From the NCBI RefSeq assembly GCF_002368095.1, contig NZ_AP018227.1, positions 7,846,167-7,910,166 of the forward strand: a stretch of 64,000 nucleotides of DNA. Reading direction: 5' to 3'. The DNA comes from Calothrix parasitica NIES-267 (GTDB lineage: Bacteria > Cyanobacteriota > Cyanobacteriia > Cyanobacteriales > Nostocaceae). The notes beneath the pieces were generated by a model. That model saw nothing but the letters and a program-made list of their open reading frames with translations. It was not told the DNA's origin and made no database searches. The translations under genes were made by a program, and so were the position numbers. This document shows, in pieces, positions 18,439 to 28,129 of this stretch; position 1 is the stretch's first letter; each line of letters begins with the position of its first letter.

Positions 18439-19200
18439 TTAGGATTTTGGGTAATGTGGTTGTTCTGTGTGAATTGGTGGGTGTATATCAAAATTGGATA
18501 ACGGTCTATAGCTGTACTCTGAATCTGATTCTTTTTGAATATGTTTTTTGATTGCATCTAAATCAACAAAGCAGTCTGCAACGTCAATTAAGCTTTCGCT
18601 GGTCATTGAACGTAAACTAACTACTTCTACTCTTGAACCTTGATAGGAGACTGCATTGACAGCATAAGCCAAATCACCATCACCGCTTACCAACACTGCT
18701 GTGTCGTAGTAAGGAGCTAAGTTCATCATGTCTACAGCAATTTCTACATCAAGATTCGCTTTCTTAGAACCATCAGGGAACTGGACTAAATCTTTGGTAA
18801 TTACGCGATAGCCATTCCGACGCATCCACAACAAGAAACCCTGCTGTTTTTCGTTAGTTGGGTCTACTCCCGTGTAGAAGAATGCACGCAACAGCTTTGA
18901 ATCTTTGGCTAAGCAGCTAAGTAACTTGGCATAGTTGATTTCAATTCCAAGCTGCAATGCTGCATAAAATAAGTTTGCACCATCGATAAAAATTGCTACT
19001 CTTCCGCGATTAGCGCAAGTGAAAATACTGCCGTCTGGACCAATTTCGGGTGTTTCCATGTAGTCGTCGGGAACATCCGGAACGGGGGGAACATCAGGAA
19101 CTATCAAATTTGGTCGTTGATATTCCGGTCTTTGGTATTCCAATTGTTGTTTAATTGGTCTTTTCGGTCTTTTTGCTTCAGTAAAACTATTAATGGTCAT
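18439..19200 (-). CDS. LabA-like NYN-domain protein
   Basis: A NYN (LabA/DUF88) domain protein, related to PIN-like ribonucleases. It has VAIFIDGANLFYAAL near residue 74, DVEIAVDMMNLAPYYD near 150 and AVLVSGDGDLAYAVN near 168, which provide the acidic catalytic-type residues. The first 60 residues are a basic, Pro-rich linker with repeated YQRPEYQRP and VPDVPPVPDVPDD. In Synechococcus, LabA influences circadian output; here the function is not shown. Start is the ATG at 19200, preceded by AGAGG; an upstream TTG at 19218 is rejected. Nuclease activity is inferred from family. Confidence 0.82.
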   Translation of the reverse strand: MTINSFTEAKRPKRPIKQQLEYQRPEYQRPNLIVPDVPPVPDVPDDYMETPEIGPDGSIFTCANRGRVAIFIDGANLFYAALQLGIEINYAKLLSCLAKDSKLLRAFFYTGVDPTNEKQQGFLLWMRRNGYRVITKDLVQFPDGSKKANLDVEIAVDMMNLAPYYDTAVLVSGDGDLAYAVNAVSYQGSRVEVVSLRSMTSESLIDVADCFVDLDAIKKHIQKESDSEYSYRPLSNFDIHPPIHTEQPHYPKS

Positions 19201-20053
19201 TGTACCTCTGAATATCAAAGCAGGTAATTTTTTGATTTATGACGAAAACGAGATAAAGTCGGGGATTTTTAATCCTTTGATAGAAATGGTTTTAAGTAAT
19301 ATTCTTTGAACTTCACGTATTCCACATAAAGTCTTACGGCATATTTGCTAATAGTTCGGGAATAATCCCTCCTTAGCAATTATTTACTTTTAAGACTTTA
19401 GCAGCCGATTACAAAACCAATCTTAACGGAAGTTGGGTAAGTAATATTACAGGTTGACAATTCATTTTAAAGGTTATAACTCAAAAATGTCAGTTTTAAG
19501 GATATTAATAAAACTAATTGAAACAATCTATGTGAATATACGGTAATGAATTTACTTACATTCATACCTTAGAGTCACCCATTCACTGCGAATAAAATTC
19601 ATATTGTGTGATGTTCAAAAACTTTTCTTAATGATTTGATAAGTATTCGGAGAGTAAAACACCATTTCAGGTAGTTTTGTGTAAATATATTTTCCGACCA
19701 AAATCCATATCAACTGTTTGCCGGTTCGCTTTTAGTTGATATATGGAGTAATCAAAAGCTATATTGCCTTGTTTAATCCCTTGCCTCCTTAAACTGTCTG
19801 AGTTGTTGAATTATCTTAAATATAAGTATTTTAACGGATTGATAACGTGAAATTACAAATCTACTTCTGTATTTACTTCTATTTACAATAATCAGATACG
19901 AGCAATACCGATTCTTGATAAACTTCATCTTAATATTACTTAATGAGGTAGTAAAAAGCTGTTGTATTTACTGCTAGTTATTAAACATATTTAAAGCTTG
20001 AGTTTACCTTGAAATCGGCATAGCACATTATCGACTAGTATTTGGCGTTCTGA
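19201..20053. other. long spacer of about 850 bp with no gene seen
   Basis: AT-rich DNA, no ORF above 60 codons on either strand, no tRNA-like T-loop and no tandem repeat that I can see. It must hold the promoter of the LabA-like gene and the 3' end region of the SagB-like gene. Its size leaves room for an unrecognised small RNA. Confidence 0.35.
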
Positions 20054-21604
20054 CTATCTTGGTTTTCCTAAAGTAGTTATATAGAGAACGGCTTCATCGT
20101 TAGGAATACCCAGGACTTCATTTACTTTGTCATCAAAGAATCCGCCAATACCGCTAACACCCAAACCTAAACGGACTGCACCTAGGTTGAGCCTTTGTCC
20201 TAAATGTCCTGCATCCATATGCAGATAACGGTACACTCTGTCCCCGTATTGAGCTACAGCGGCTTTAAGGTCAGCAGTGTGGAAAATTACAGCAGATGCA
20301 TCTCGTCCTAAATCTTGTCCCAAACAAAGGAAATGCAGCTGTCGTCGGAAATTTTTAAAGCGTATTTGACGCAATTCTTGTGAAGATGGAGCGTAATAAT
20401 AACACCCCCTTTCTAAACCCTCTACTCCTGAAACAGCAATAAAAGTTTCGATTAGATTTAAATCGAAATAGTCTGGAGAATTATCTAAATTTTGGTCGAT
20501 GTAATTTTGAGGTTGATAAGTGAAATCGAGTAAAGCCTTTAACTCCTCAAATTGCAAACTTTCACCGCTAAAAGCGCGAGTAGAGCGGCGTTTAAGAATC
20601 GTTTCTTCTAATTCTTCAAGTTTTTTACCCCAGTAAACTGGTTTAGTAACGGTAGAAACTTTATCGCAAAAACTAAAGTTGTATTTGTCTTCAATCGACT
20701 TATCTTTGTTTACTTCTAAATTAAATTTGCCTAATTGATCGGCAGTACCCGCTTGAATCTGTGTTGCAAAATGGAAATAATTGAGCAGTTCTCCGTCAGG
20801 AATGCGGGGATAATCAGTTTCAGTCACAGAAGGTAAAGCTGTGGGAACTAAACTAGATTTTTGCTCGTTCTCCCGTTCGTTCTTTTCTAAGTCCGTCAAA
20901 CCAACAACTGCGATCGCACCTTCAAGTTTAGGATCAACATAAAGGAGTTCGTTGACATCTTCATCAACAAAACCGCCAATTAAATGAGGACGATAGTCAG
21001 TAAGAGCGCTAGCTAATTCGATATTACCGATAAGATGTCCGCTATCGAGACAAATTCGACGATAAGCCCTATCTTCATAACGCCAAGAAGAGCGATAGAA
21101 AACAGAAGTAATGACAATCGCTAGTTCAGCGTTTTGTAAAGAATCATTTTCCAAACAAGCCGATTGTAACTTTTGCCAAACATCACTTTCCCAATAATGC
21201 ATGAGGGAATGAGTTCGACATTGATAGTTGTACAAACCAGGAGGTAAAAGCTGAGTACCTTTAGAAATCACATACATTTCTGCTGGATACAAACCTCCCG
21301 CAGAAGGAGCAGCACGTAAATAAACGGTACTTCCCATAGAAGGCATTCTCGCAGTTAAACCATAACTGCAAAACAGCAGCCTAGAAAGCCTTTGCCACCA
21401 TTGGGCTTCTGAATCATTATTGAATGAACCTGGTTTTTCTTGGATATAGGGTTTTAAATCGAAAGTAGAACCAATTTTGTACTCTTTAAAAGGTACCGGT
21501 TGTTTAGCCCAGTCCAAGCCTTTATTTTTGGCTGATATAGTTTCTGGGTCATACTTAGTGCGTTCGTGGTAATGCTGGGCAATTGACTGACGTAATTCTG
21601 GCAT
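20054..21604 (-). CDS. SagB/ThcOx-type nitroreductase-like dehydrogenase, duplicated domain
   Basis: A 516-residue protein with two nitroreductase-like halves of the SagB/ThcOx type, which are FMN-dependent. The first half shows RAAPSAGGLYPAEMYVIS near 95 and the RICLDSGHLIGNIELA motif near 190. The second half shows RRSTRAFSGESL near 340 and HMDAGHLGQRLNLGAVRLGLG near 465. SagB enzymes oxidise azolines to azoles in TOMM peptides, but two-domain forms also occur widely in cyanobacteria without a cyclodehydratase. None is visible here, so the substrate is unknown. It is a single gene with a long upstream spacer. Confidence 0.8.
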   Translation of the reverse strand: MPELRQSIAQHYHERTKYDPETISAKNKGLDWAKQPVPFKEYKIGSTFDLKPYIQEKPGSFNNDSEAQWWQRLSRLLFCSYGLTARMPSMGSTVYLRAAPSAGGLYPAEMYVISKGTQLLPPGLYNYQCRTHSLMHYWESDVWQKLQSACLENDSLQNAELAIVITSVFYRSSWRYEDRAYRRICLDSGHLIGNIELASALTDYRPHLIGGFVDEDVNELLYVDPKLEGAIAVVGLTDLEKNERENEQKSSLVPTALPSVTETDYPRIPDGELLNYFHFATQIQAGTADQLGKFNLEVNKDKSIEDKYNFSFCDKVSTVTKPVYWGKKLEELEETILKRRSTRAFSGESLQFEELKALLDFTYQPQNYIDQNLDNSPDYFDLNLIETFIAVSGVEGLERGCYYYAPSSQELRQIRFKNFRRQLHFLCLGQDLGRDASAVIFHTADLKAAVAQYGDRVYRYLHMDAGHLGQRLNLGAVRLGLGVSGIGGFFDDKVNEVLGIPNDEAVLYITTLGKPR

Positions 21605-21979
21605 AAGAGTTCGGATACGCTTGTGCTAACACATATCTTGGCATTCCTAACAGTCATTATTTCGTGATAAAAAGTACAAACGCACGTTATTTTATGGTTT
21701 TGTAAACTTTGATAAGAAAATAATTGGGAATTGCGTTAGCTAAGCGTGTCCCACAGGACATAAAGTGCGGTCTTGGGGGTTTCCCCCATGAGCAACTAAG
21801 GAACCCGGAGGGTGTAGATTTTCTTCCCGTATTATTGCCGAGGCACGCGACACTTTGAAAATGCCCGAACGTAGTAATAATGTTTTGAGTGTCACGCACC
21901 AGCTTAGTGTTGTGACAATTGCGGCCATTCCTGTTTATTTTTAATGCCCAATGCCCAATTCCCAATTCCCAATTCCCAA
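21605..21979. repeat. repeat-rich spacer downstream of the DUF4349 gene
   Basis: Contains an AAGCGTGTCCCACAGGACATAAAGTGCGGTCTTGGGGGTTTCCCCCATGAG segment. Its GTGTCC/GGACA and GGGGGTTTCCCCC palindromes recur near 44752, 46766, 55280 and 57580. A tail of CCCAATTCCCAATTCCCAATT heptamers (21955-21980) is a short tandem array. The overlapping minus-strand ORFs here have repeat-derived sequence and are not accepted as genes. Confidence 0.55.
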
Positions 21980-22906
21980 TTAATTATTATCAGAATTCCT
22001 AGGTTGATGGATTTGTGGTAAACGTTGCGAAGAACGAAATTTACGCTTAAGAAAATAGCCCGCAGCAACCAAAATTAACAAGTATGGACTGTAAACTATC
22101 AGCCAAATTCCTACCTTCATCAACCCTACAGTAAATGCACTAAAGGAACTCGTAGAATTATTCCAAGTATCTTGAATTTGTGAAGGTAATCCGGGTTGTT
22201 TGCTAGTACTTGAAACTGCTGCTCTTAAATCCAATTTAATCGTGGAATAAGCAACTTGATTTTGCAGACTTTTCAATTGAGCAGTAATTCTTTCAATTTG
22301 TTCTCGTATTTTACTCAGTTCTTGAGAAACGGTTAAAACATCTTTAATAGAACCAGATTTATCCATAATTTTCTGCAAATTAGTTTCGGTTCTACGCAAA
22401 TTGGTCAATCTTGCTTGAAAATCAACTATTTTTTCTCCAACGTCTTCAGCAGTGATATTGCGACTTTGTACGATTCCTAATTCGGCTAACTGACTAAGAG
22501 TATTTTCTAAAGCATTTTGCGGAACTCGCATTTGAACGGTAGCACTAGAACGATAATTGGAATTATCAATCTGTGTTTCTTGTAAACTAAGTAAATAGCC
22601 TTTTTGCTGATTGATGACTTTCTCCACAGCATCAACGCTTTTATCTAAAGACTTAACAACTACCGTCATTCTCGCTTTTTTTATTAGCTGCGGTTTTGTT
22701 TGAGGAACTTCTGCCCCACTATTAAAATCAGCAACTTCTTGGATTGCTTGAGAATCAACAGCAGTTTGTTGAGGAGCAGAAGTTTCTTGATTATAGGAAG
22801 CAGAAGCACAGCTTGTGAAAAGAAAACTTCCGAAAAAAAGAATTAAAAGTAAACTTGTTTTGGCTGTGAGTAAATTACGATAAAAATTTGTGTAAAATTT
22901 GTGCAT
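21980..22906 (-). CDS. DUF4349 lipoprotein with coiled coil and C-terminal membrane helix
   Basis: A 308-residue envelope protein. It begins with a signal peptide (SLLLILFFGSFLFTSCASA) whose FTSC looks like a lipobox. The DUF4349 region follows: IKKARMTVVVKSLDKSVDAVEKVINQQKGYLLS... and a RMTVQMRVP-type strand region. A long coiled coil (about 165-225, ISKIREQIERITAQLKSLQNQVAYSTIKL) and a membrane helix near the end (MKVGIWLIVYSPYLLILVAAGYFL) complete it. DUF4349 proteins are of unknown function; the helical and anchor features suggest a structural or sensor role. It is the only gene between the SagB-like gene and the aldo/keto reductase. Confidence 0.75.
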   Translation of the reverse strand: MHKFYTNFYRNLLTAKTSLLLILFFGSFLFTSCASASYNQETSAPQQTAVDSQAIQEVADFNSGAEVPQTKPQLIKKARMTVVVKSLDKSVDAVEKVINQQKGYLLSLQETQIDNSNYRSSATVQMRVPQNALENTLSQLAELGIVQSRNITAEDVGEKIVDFQARLTNLRRTETNLQKIMDKSGSIKDVLTVSQELSKIREQIERITAQLKSLQNQVAYSTIKLDLRAAVSSTSKQPGLPSQIQDTWNNSTSSFSAFTVGLMKVGIWLIVYSPYLLILVAAGYFLKRKFRSSQRLPQIHQPRNSDNN

Positions 22907-23224
22907 AATATAAGTGTAAATATTGATTTAATTTATAACTAATTTGCGAATATCTTAGTTTAAGATAGCTTGAGCGAGATTATGATAGCTACAAGTTTTG
23001 AACTAATATTCCAAAATAAAACAAGGGCTTAGAACCCTACCCCCTTCATCACTTCAATGCTCTGGATATTGTGTCTTTTTTGTCATCTCCCTAGGGTAAA
23101 CAATAAACGGAGAATATGTTGTACCAAAGATGCAAAAATATAGCCTTTGGATGGTTTCTTAAGGTCTGCTTTAGCTGTTAAACCAATAATGGCGCTGAGG
23201 ATTTTAATTCTTTTAAATTTAAAT
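22907..23224. other. divergent spacer
   Basis: A 320-bp region between two divergent genes. It contains a copy of GCTTAGAACCCTACCCCCTTC and a near-ORF whose codons read as an N-terminal extension of the aldo/keto reductase. I see no operator with confidence. Confidence 0.3.
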
Positions 23225-24094
23225 ATGGAAACCACGGAACTTGGTAAAAGCGGTTTACTTGTCAGCACGATTGGTTTGGGTGGAATGCCAATGTCAGTTT
23301 ATGACCGTCCGTCCGAATCGCAATCAATAAACGTGATTCATCGTGCTTTGGATTTAGGGATTACGTTCATTGATACTGCTGACTCCTACTGTAAGGATGA
23401 ATCGGACAAGCATCATAACGAGCAATTGATTCACAAGGCTTTACAAACCTATAGCGGTGATACAAGTAATATTACTGTCGCTACAAAAGGTGGATTGATG
23501 CGACCCAACCAAAGTTGGGCTATCAACGGTAATCCAGAGCATTTACGCGAAACTATTCGAGTTAGTTTTGAAGTTTTCGGTGGTAATAAACCTATAGATG
23601 TCTGGCAACTTCATGCACCAGACCCGGATTACACTATTGAAGCATCTTTAGAACCTGCAAAAGAAGCCCAGGAGGCAGGAATGATTAATAGAATTGGGGT
23701 TTCTAATTTTTCGGTAGAACAAATCAAGCAAGCGCGGGATGTAGTCGATATCGTCTCGGTTCAGAATCAATATAATCCCTGGCAGCGACAACCGGAAACA
23801 GATGGAGTCTTGGAATACTGCGAAAACGAGGGTTTGACCTTTATTCCCTGGAGTCCTTTCGGTGGTCGTCGTCGTCATCAAGGGTTAGCAGATATTTCTG
23901 CAATCAAAAACTTAGCTGAAGAGAAAAATGTTTCGGTATACTGCATCGCTCTAGCGTGGTTACGTTGCAAATCATCTTGTATATTACCGATTCCTGCTGC
24001 TACTAAAGTCACCAGCATTGAAGATTCTGTTAAAGCCATTAATATTAAATTATCAGAAGTTGAGATACAACAAATCGATAGAGAAACTTCCTAA
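23225..24094 (+). CDS. aldo/keto reductase
   Basis: This NADPH-dependent oxidoreductase of 289 residues has a (beta/alpha)8 barrel. From the chosen ATG at 23225 (METTELGKSGLLVSTIG) the catalytic tetrad falls at Asp50 (FIDTADSY), Tyr55, Lys88 (VATKGG) and His130 (QLHAPDP), so it is complete. The NADPH-binding end, WSPFGGRRRHQGL, and a C-terminal PIPAATKVTSIEDS are typical. An open upstream extension to 23147 is not used because the family starts at METTELG. The substrate cannot be assigned. It is alone on its strand. Confidence 0.9.
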   Translation: METTELGKSGLLVSTIGLGGMPMSVYDRPSESQSINVIHRALDLGITFIDTADSYCKDESDKHHNEQLIHKALQTYSGDTSNITVATKGGLMRPNQSWAINGNPEHLRETIRVSFEVFGGNKPIDVWQLHAPDPDYTIEASLEPAKEAQEAGMINRIGVSNFSVEQIKQARDVVDIVSVQNQYNPWQRQPETDGVLEYCENEGLTFIPWSPFGGRRRHQGLADISAIKNLAEEKNVSVYCIALAWLRCKSSCILPIPAATKVTSIEDSVKAINIKLSEVEIQQIDRETS

Positions 24095-24468
24095 GACCTA
24101 TTATTTCGACTTATAAAAATTGCAAATCATATTTTCGGCACCAATTTTACGGCAACAATAAAAACTATGAATAGAAATTATTTTTATGCTGAATATTATT
24201 TAGCGTAGTTTCTACTATGGTTATTTTTTTCATATGTCTATCTATCATAAACGAGAGTATATATTGTATAAATATTTTTAATTATTTGAAAGTAAAAGCT
24301 ATATTAAAATTGTTTTAAGTTTATATATATAGATTTTTGGAATTATTTTTAAATTGATTGATTGGCATTAGTTTAAACAATATGTGCTTAATCTATCATT
24401 TTTTGTGTTTAATTAACTGCTAAATTTGATTACGACAAATCCACTATTATCTACCTGAATATCTACCC
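24095..24468. other. AT-rich spacer, no gene seen
   Basis: About 375 bp of very AT-rich sequence with no ORF, no clear hairpin terminator and no repeat of note. It contains the promoter region for the membrane protein that follows. Confidence 0.3.
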
Positions 24469-25128
24469 ATGCAACCCTTTAGAATCGTATCTAATACAAT
24501 AAACAACAACCCATACTATCGTAGATTTGCACAAAACCCTTTAGTAATGAATTGGGGATGGTTGTTTTCCTTTTTAATAATTTCTATATTTAATGGTTGG
24601 ATGATAAATGTATCTCAAGTAGATACATCTATTTTGCCATTAGATATTTCAGCAGATAGATTCAAACAATTAATAGTAATTTATTTTGCAATTTTTCCTT
24701 TAGCAGCTACAGTTTATATAATATTTAAAAATACTGCATTTTTAGTAGTATCTTTGATTGGTTCCAGGGCTATTTTAGCGGTAGCTTTATGTTATTTAAG
24801 ATATTCAGGTTCTAACTCACTATTTATGGGTTTTTTAGGTTTTAATCTTCTATTATTTGTATTCGTATTAATCTTCGTTTGTAAAACACGTGGAGTAGTT
24901 GTTCCAGCTTTTATATTATTTTTTACAGCAGTATTAGCCTTAATAGGTCAAGGTCATTGGGCTTTCCGTATAGTTTGGTATTGTAATTTGGTTGTAACTG
25001 TCAATAAATCTGGAAGACAGCTAAGAAACGCATTAGATAGTTTTGATGCTGCAATGCTGAGTTTAACCGGGATTGCTGCGGTGGGATTGGCGATTGGATG
25101 GGTGATGGGTGGATTTTCCGCCGTGTAA
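24469..25128 (+). CDS. hypothetical multi-pass membrane protein (219 aa)
   Basis: I do not recognise this family. It has about six hydrophobic helices: WGWLFSFLIISIFNGWMI (about 26-43), LIVIYFAIFPLAATVYIIF (66-84), FLVVSLIGSRAILAVALCYL, NLLLFVFVLIFV, VVPAFILFFTAVLALIG, and a final one near GIAAVGLAIGWVMGG. Short, positively charged loops suggest an integral inner-membrane protein. No catalytic motif is visible. It ends at 25128, only 14 bp before a long heptamer array that follows the stop. A role cannot be given. Confidence 0.6.
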   Translation: MQPFRIVSNTINNNPYYRRFAQNPLVMNWGWLFSFLIISIFNGWMINVSQVDTSILPLDISADRFKQLIVIYFAIFPLAATVYIIFKNTAFLVVSLIGSRAILAVALCYLRYSGSNSLFMGFLGFNLLLFVFVLIFVCKTRGVVVPAFILFFTAVLALIGQGHWAFRIVWYCNLVVTVNKSGRQLRNALDSFDAAMLSLTGIAAVGLAIGWVMGGFSAV

Positions 25129-25141
25129 TACAAAGAATAGG

Positions 25142-25265
25142 GAGTAATGAGTAATGAGTAATGAGTAATGAGTAATGAGTAATGAGTAATGAGTAATGAG
25201 TAATGAGTAATGAGTAATGAGTAATGAGTAATGAGTAATGAGTAATGAGTAATGAGTAATGAGTA
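25142..25265. repeat. GAGTAAT heptamer tandem array (about 17.7 copies)
   Basis: Uninterrupted tandem repetition of the 7-mer GAGTAAT, about 124 bp. Such short tandemly repeated repetitive sequences are known from heterocystous cyanobacteria. A minus-strand ORF across it reads as repeated LLITHYS and is a repeat artefact. A second run of 7-mers (CTAACTC, about 25318-25353) follows, then AAAATCT-like units. Confidence 0.95.
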
Positions 25266-25435
25266 GGGAAGCAATGGTTAACCCTGTAACAATAAAAATA
25301 CTAAGCTTTTTAATTCCTAACTCCTAACTCCTAACTCCTAACTCCTAACTCTTAACTCTTAATCTAAAATCCAAAATCCAAAATCTAAAATCTAAAATTT
25401 TGTCCCCGCTTTACGGTAATATAAATAGTCTGTAA

Positions 25436-26464
<1,029 letters not shown>

Positions 26465-26599
26465 AAAAGTTAGGAGTTAAGGGGAAAAGGAGACAAGGAG
26501 ACAAGGAGAAGGTTTATCGAGTATTTGTAATGGGAGCATCTTGCTCCCTAACTGCTCAATAAACAATTTCCCAATCCCTAATTCCCCATCCCTAATTAT

Positions 26600-26818
26600 T
26601 TATTTTCCTTTCTCAGCTTCTTCTATCGCTTTACGAGTTCGTTCGTGGGGTTTAAGTTTTGACTCTCGCTCGGGAAATAAACCAATTAAACTGTCGTTGA
26701 TAGTTTTGCGAGTATTCGAGCTAGCCGATTTCATTGGTTCTGGTAAGAAACTATCACCGATACCCACGAATATTACAAATAGTAGAAATGCCACTATAAA
26801 ATAAGACTTTTTAAACAT
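26600..26818 (-). CDS. small membrane-anchored hypothetical protein (72 aa)
   Basis: A 72-residue protein with a single N-terminal membrane helix (SYFIVAFLLFVIFVGIGDSF, about 5-24) and a polar, Lys/Arg/Glu-rich helical tail (ERESKLKPHERTRKAIEEAEKGK). It faces ilvC tail to tail. The plus-strand ORF over the same DNA is a shadow. The layout is that of many small cyanobacterial membrane proteins of unknown role. A clean ATG and the signal-anchor topology support it. Confidence 0.55.
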   Translation of the reverse strand: MFKKSYFIVAFLLFVIFVGIGDSFLPEPMKSASSNTRKTINDSLIGLFPERESKLKPHERTRKAIEEAEKGK

Positions 26819-27105
26819 ATTTTCGTAAAAGCGTTAAATGTAAATCAATTTTTTATTAATTGATGTATTTAGTTTATTCGCTCTTTTTTATTTGCTGTAA
26901 CGGTATTTATAAGTAAATTCGTCCTATCTTTGTTTTTCTGAGCCGAAATAGTTCACAAATTCCTTCCCTTCAGAAAGTTACTTAAGAAAAACCGCAGGAA
27001 TACAAAGGAAAGAAATAAAGAGAAATAGGTTATTTCAGCATCTATATTCTTGAAAGTATTACAAAAGACTCGTATCCTAAAAAGTCGAATACAAAAAGTC
27101 TTCCG

Positions 27106-27936
27106 ATGAAACTAAATACTGCATCCAACCTCAAACGAATATTCTGCGGATTAACTGCTTTACTAGTGTTTTCCTCGATGGGATTAAATAATCCAGCTAA
27201 CGCTCAGCAGGAGAATACAGAACTTTTACCTTTTTTTGACAATCAAGATAACCCGGTGCGAGTAAATTATCCATCGGGAGCTAAATTAGATATTACACCA
27301 CCCGCACCTCAGCTAAATTCCTTTGATAAAGCAGTACTCAAAACCTGCGGTGCGATAGGTTCCCGAGTTAGACCGAGCCAGTTTCAACAGTTACTATCAG
27401 ATTATCCAGAAGTATTAACCAAAATAAAAAAAGCTACTAAAGGTGAATTGCGTCCCGGTCGTAGAACAAATTCAGAATTTTTGCAGGATTTAACCGATAT
27501 TTGGTTCAAAAACAAAGGTTTTGAGCATATATTCTGCGGTGAAATATACAACGAAAACGATATTGGCGGATTGCATTTTTACGGTAGATATTTGCAATTA
27601 CAAGAACACAAAATCGGCGGCAGACTACCAGTAAATCCTGGCAGACAAGAAGTAATTCCAGGCGTAATTTATACAATGGGCGTAGTTGTAAAACAGTCAA
27701 ATCGTACTGTAAGAGATGAAATTAAAGGTTATGGATATTTAACTAATGCTGAAGAACTTTTAGTAGATGTAACTAAAGTTTATAAACAGCAGAAAAACAC
27801 CGAAGGAGCATGTATATATCAACAGTTAGATCAAGAAACAGGAACAAGTTTTCCCACAGTTTTCGTGAGAAAAAATAAAGGAATTATTACTTTTTACCCC
27901 GATGCGACTCCGAAGGGTAAAAAGTGCAAGGCTTAG
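27106..27936 (+). CDS. exported hypothetical protein (276 aa)
   Basis: A secreted or periplasmic protein with a clear signal peptide (RIFCGLTALLVFSSMGLNNPANAQQ, cleavage expected after about residue 33). The mature part has no motif I recognise. It contains CGAIGSRVRPSQFQQLLSDYP and LHFYGRYLQLQEHKIGGRLP; the latter, FEHIFCGEIYNENDIGGLHFYGRY, reminds me of bacterial EndoU-type proteins with a conserved Gly-His-like core, but I do not claim it. Four to five cysteines could form disulfides. It stops at 27936, where a 73-bp tandem duplication begins. Confidence 0.6.
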   Translation: MKLNTASNLKRIFCGLTALLVFSSMGLNNPANAQQENTELLPFFDNQDNPVRVNYPSGAKLDITPPAPQLNSFDKAVLKTCGAIGSRVRPSQFQQLLSDYPEVLTKIKKATKGELRPGRRTNSEFLQDLTDIWFKNKGFEHIFCGEIYNENDIGGLHFYGRYLQLQEHKIGGRLPVNPGRQEVIPGVIYTMGVVVKQSNRTVRDEIKGYGYLTNAEELLVDVTKVYKQQKNTEGACIYQQLDQETGTSFPTVFVRKNKGIITFYPDATPKGKKCKA

Positions 27937-28100
27937 ATGGGGAGATGGTAAGCCACCCCCGTGCCGAGGTTCCCTCGGTTGAGGGGAGTGGCGCAACCCG
28001 AAGGGAGAGATGGGGAGATGGTAAGCCACCCCCGTGCCGAGGTTCCCTCGGTTGAGGGGAGTGGCGCAACCCGAAGGGGGAGATGGGGAGATGGGGAGAT
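27936..28100. repeat. 73-bp tandem duplication (two units plus start of a third)
   Basis: The units 27936-28008 and 28009-28081 each read GATGGGGAGATGGTAAGCCACCCCC... with CCGAGGTTCCCTCGG and a GAGGGGAGTGGCGCAACCCGAAGGG end. The identity between units is nearly complete, and a third GATGGGGAGATGG begins at 28082. Inner palindromes give hairpins. Minus-strand ORFs covering it are repeat artefacts. Confidence 0.9.
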
Positions 28101-28129
28101 AAAAAAATTAACTCCCAACTGATAACTGT

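Noticed and set aside
20054-21604. SagB-like gene as part of the RiPP-like locus
   Set aside because: It is about 35 kb away with many unrelated genes between, so a functional link is not supported by position.
21687-21965. Two minus-strand ORFs downstream of the SagB-like gene region
   Set aside because: Sequence consists of dispersed palindromes (GTGTCC/GGACA, GGGGG/CCCCC) found elsewhere; no domain and no ribosome site.
23147-23224. N-terminal extension of the aldo/keto reductase
   Set aside because: The family begins at METTELG-like sequence; the extension is hydrophobic and non-conserved in character.
24954-25274. Minus-strand ORF with LLITHYS repeated many times
   Set aside because: It is the translation of the GAGTAAT heptamer array plus the antisense of a real gene; no start signal and no gene-like composition.
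26541-26804. Plus-strand ORF over the 72-residue membrane protein
   Set aside because: The minus-strand frame has a coherent membrane helix and charged tail; the plus frame is Ser/Pro-rich without domain and overlaps it fully.
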